Shown piece after piece: positions 6,577 to 6,619 of a stretch of 6,619 nt of DNA. The translations under genes were made by a program, and so were the position numbers. Position 1 is the stretch's first letter; each line of letters starts with the position of its first letter. The DNA is from Halobacteroidaceae bacterium (GTDB lineage Bacteria; Bacillota; Halanaerobiia; B1SED10-174). The stretch lies in the NCBI GenBank assembly GCA_003550445.1, contig PUKG01000255.1, positions 1 through 6,619 of the forward strand, written 5' to 3'. The notes beneath the pieces are model-generated. The model did no database searches and was not told where the DNA came from. It was given only the letters and a program-made list of their open reading frames with translations.

Positions 6577-6619
6577 CTAATTAAAATTCCCAAAAGCGGT
6601 TAAATTAGAATTTGGCGAA

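Noticed and set aside
1..6619. tRNA or rRNA genes, CRISPR arrays, insertion sequences, riboswitch-like leaders
   Set aside because: I looked for tRNA-like cloverleaf ends, regularly spaced repeats, transposase motifs with terminal repeats and conserved leader folds, and found none.

Overview
The window is AT-rich (by eye roughly 38-40% G+C), with compact genes, purine-rich Shine-Dalgarno (SD) sequences and occasional TTG/GTG start candidates. The substrate-binding protein has a plain Sec signal peptide with no lipobox cysteine. That suits a diderm with a periplasm, for example an anaerobic peptide or amino-acid fermenter of the Synergistota, Thermotogota or Atribacterota type. This placement is inference; nothing in the window fixes the phylum.

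Layout. At the left edge, a minus-strand reading frame (about 1-207) looks coding but runs off the window. Its best start is one base out of frame, with a 7-A run in between. A minus-strand intrinsic terminator (268-292) separates it from a minus-strand RpiR/MurR-family regulator (443-1345). About 270 bases of divergent intergenic DNA follow (1346-1612). It holds a perfect 10-bp inverted repeat next to the regulator's start and weak promoter-like elements. I see no gene in 293-442, only AT-rich DNA with a weak dyad.

A plus-strand operon of four tightly packed genes then runs from 1613 to 6486: a family-5 (peptide/nickel/opine type) periplasmic binding protein, a DppB-type permease, a DppC-type permease, and an amidohydrolase of the D-aminoacylase (N-acyl-D-amino-acid deacylase) family. 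A strong hairpin terminator with A and T runs on both sides closes it (6537-6576). The last 43 bases hold nothing I can assign.

How the genes fit together: the binding protein and two permeases would import a small peptide or N-acylated amino acid. The cytoplasmic deacylase would release a free D-amino acid from it. The divergent RpiR-type protein is the obvious candidate local regulator. The two ATPase subunits (DppD/DppF type) that normally follow dppC are absent, and the deacylase and a terminator sit in their place, so the transporter must borrow ATPases encoded elsewhere. I recognise every large gene as a member of a known family. The unusual points are the missing ATPases, variant motifs in the deacylase and the regulator's SIS domain, the SD-covering inverted repeat, and the out-of-frame start at the left edge.
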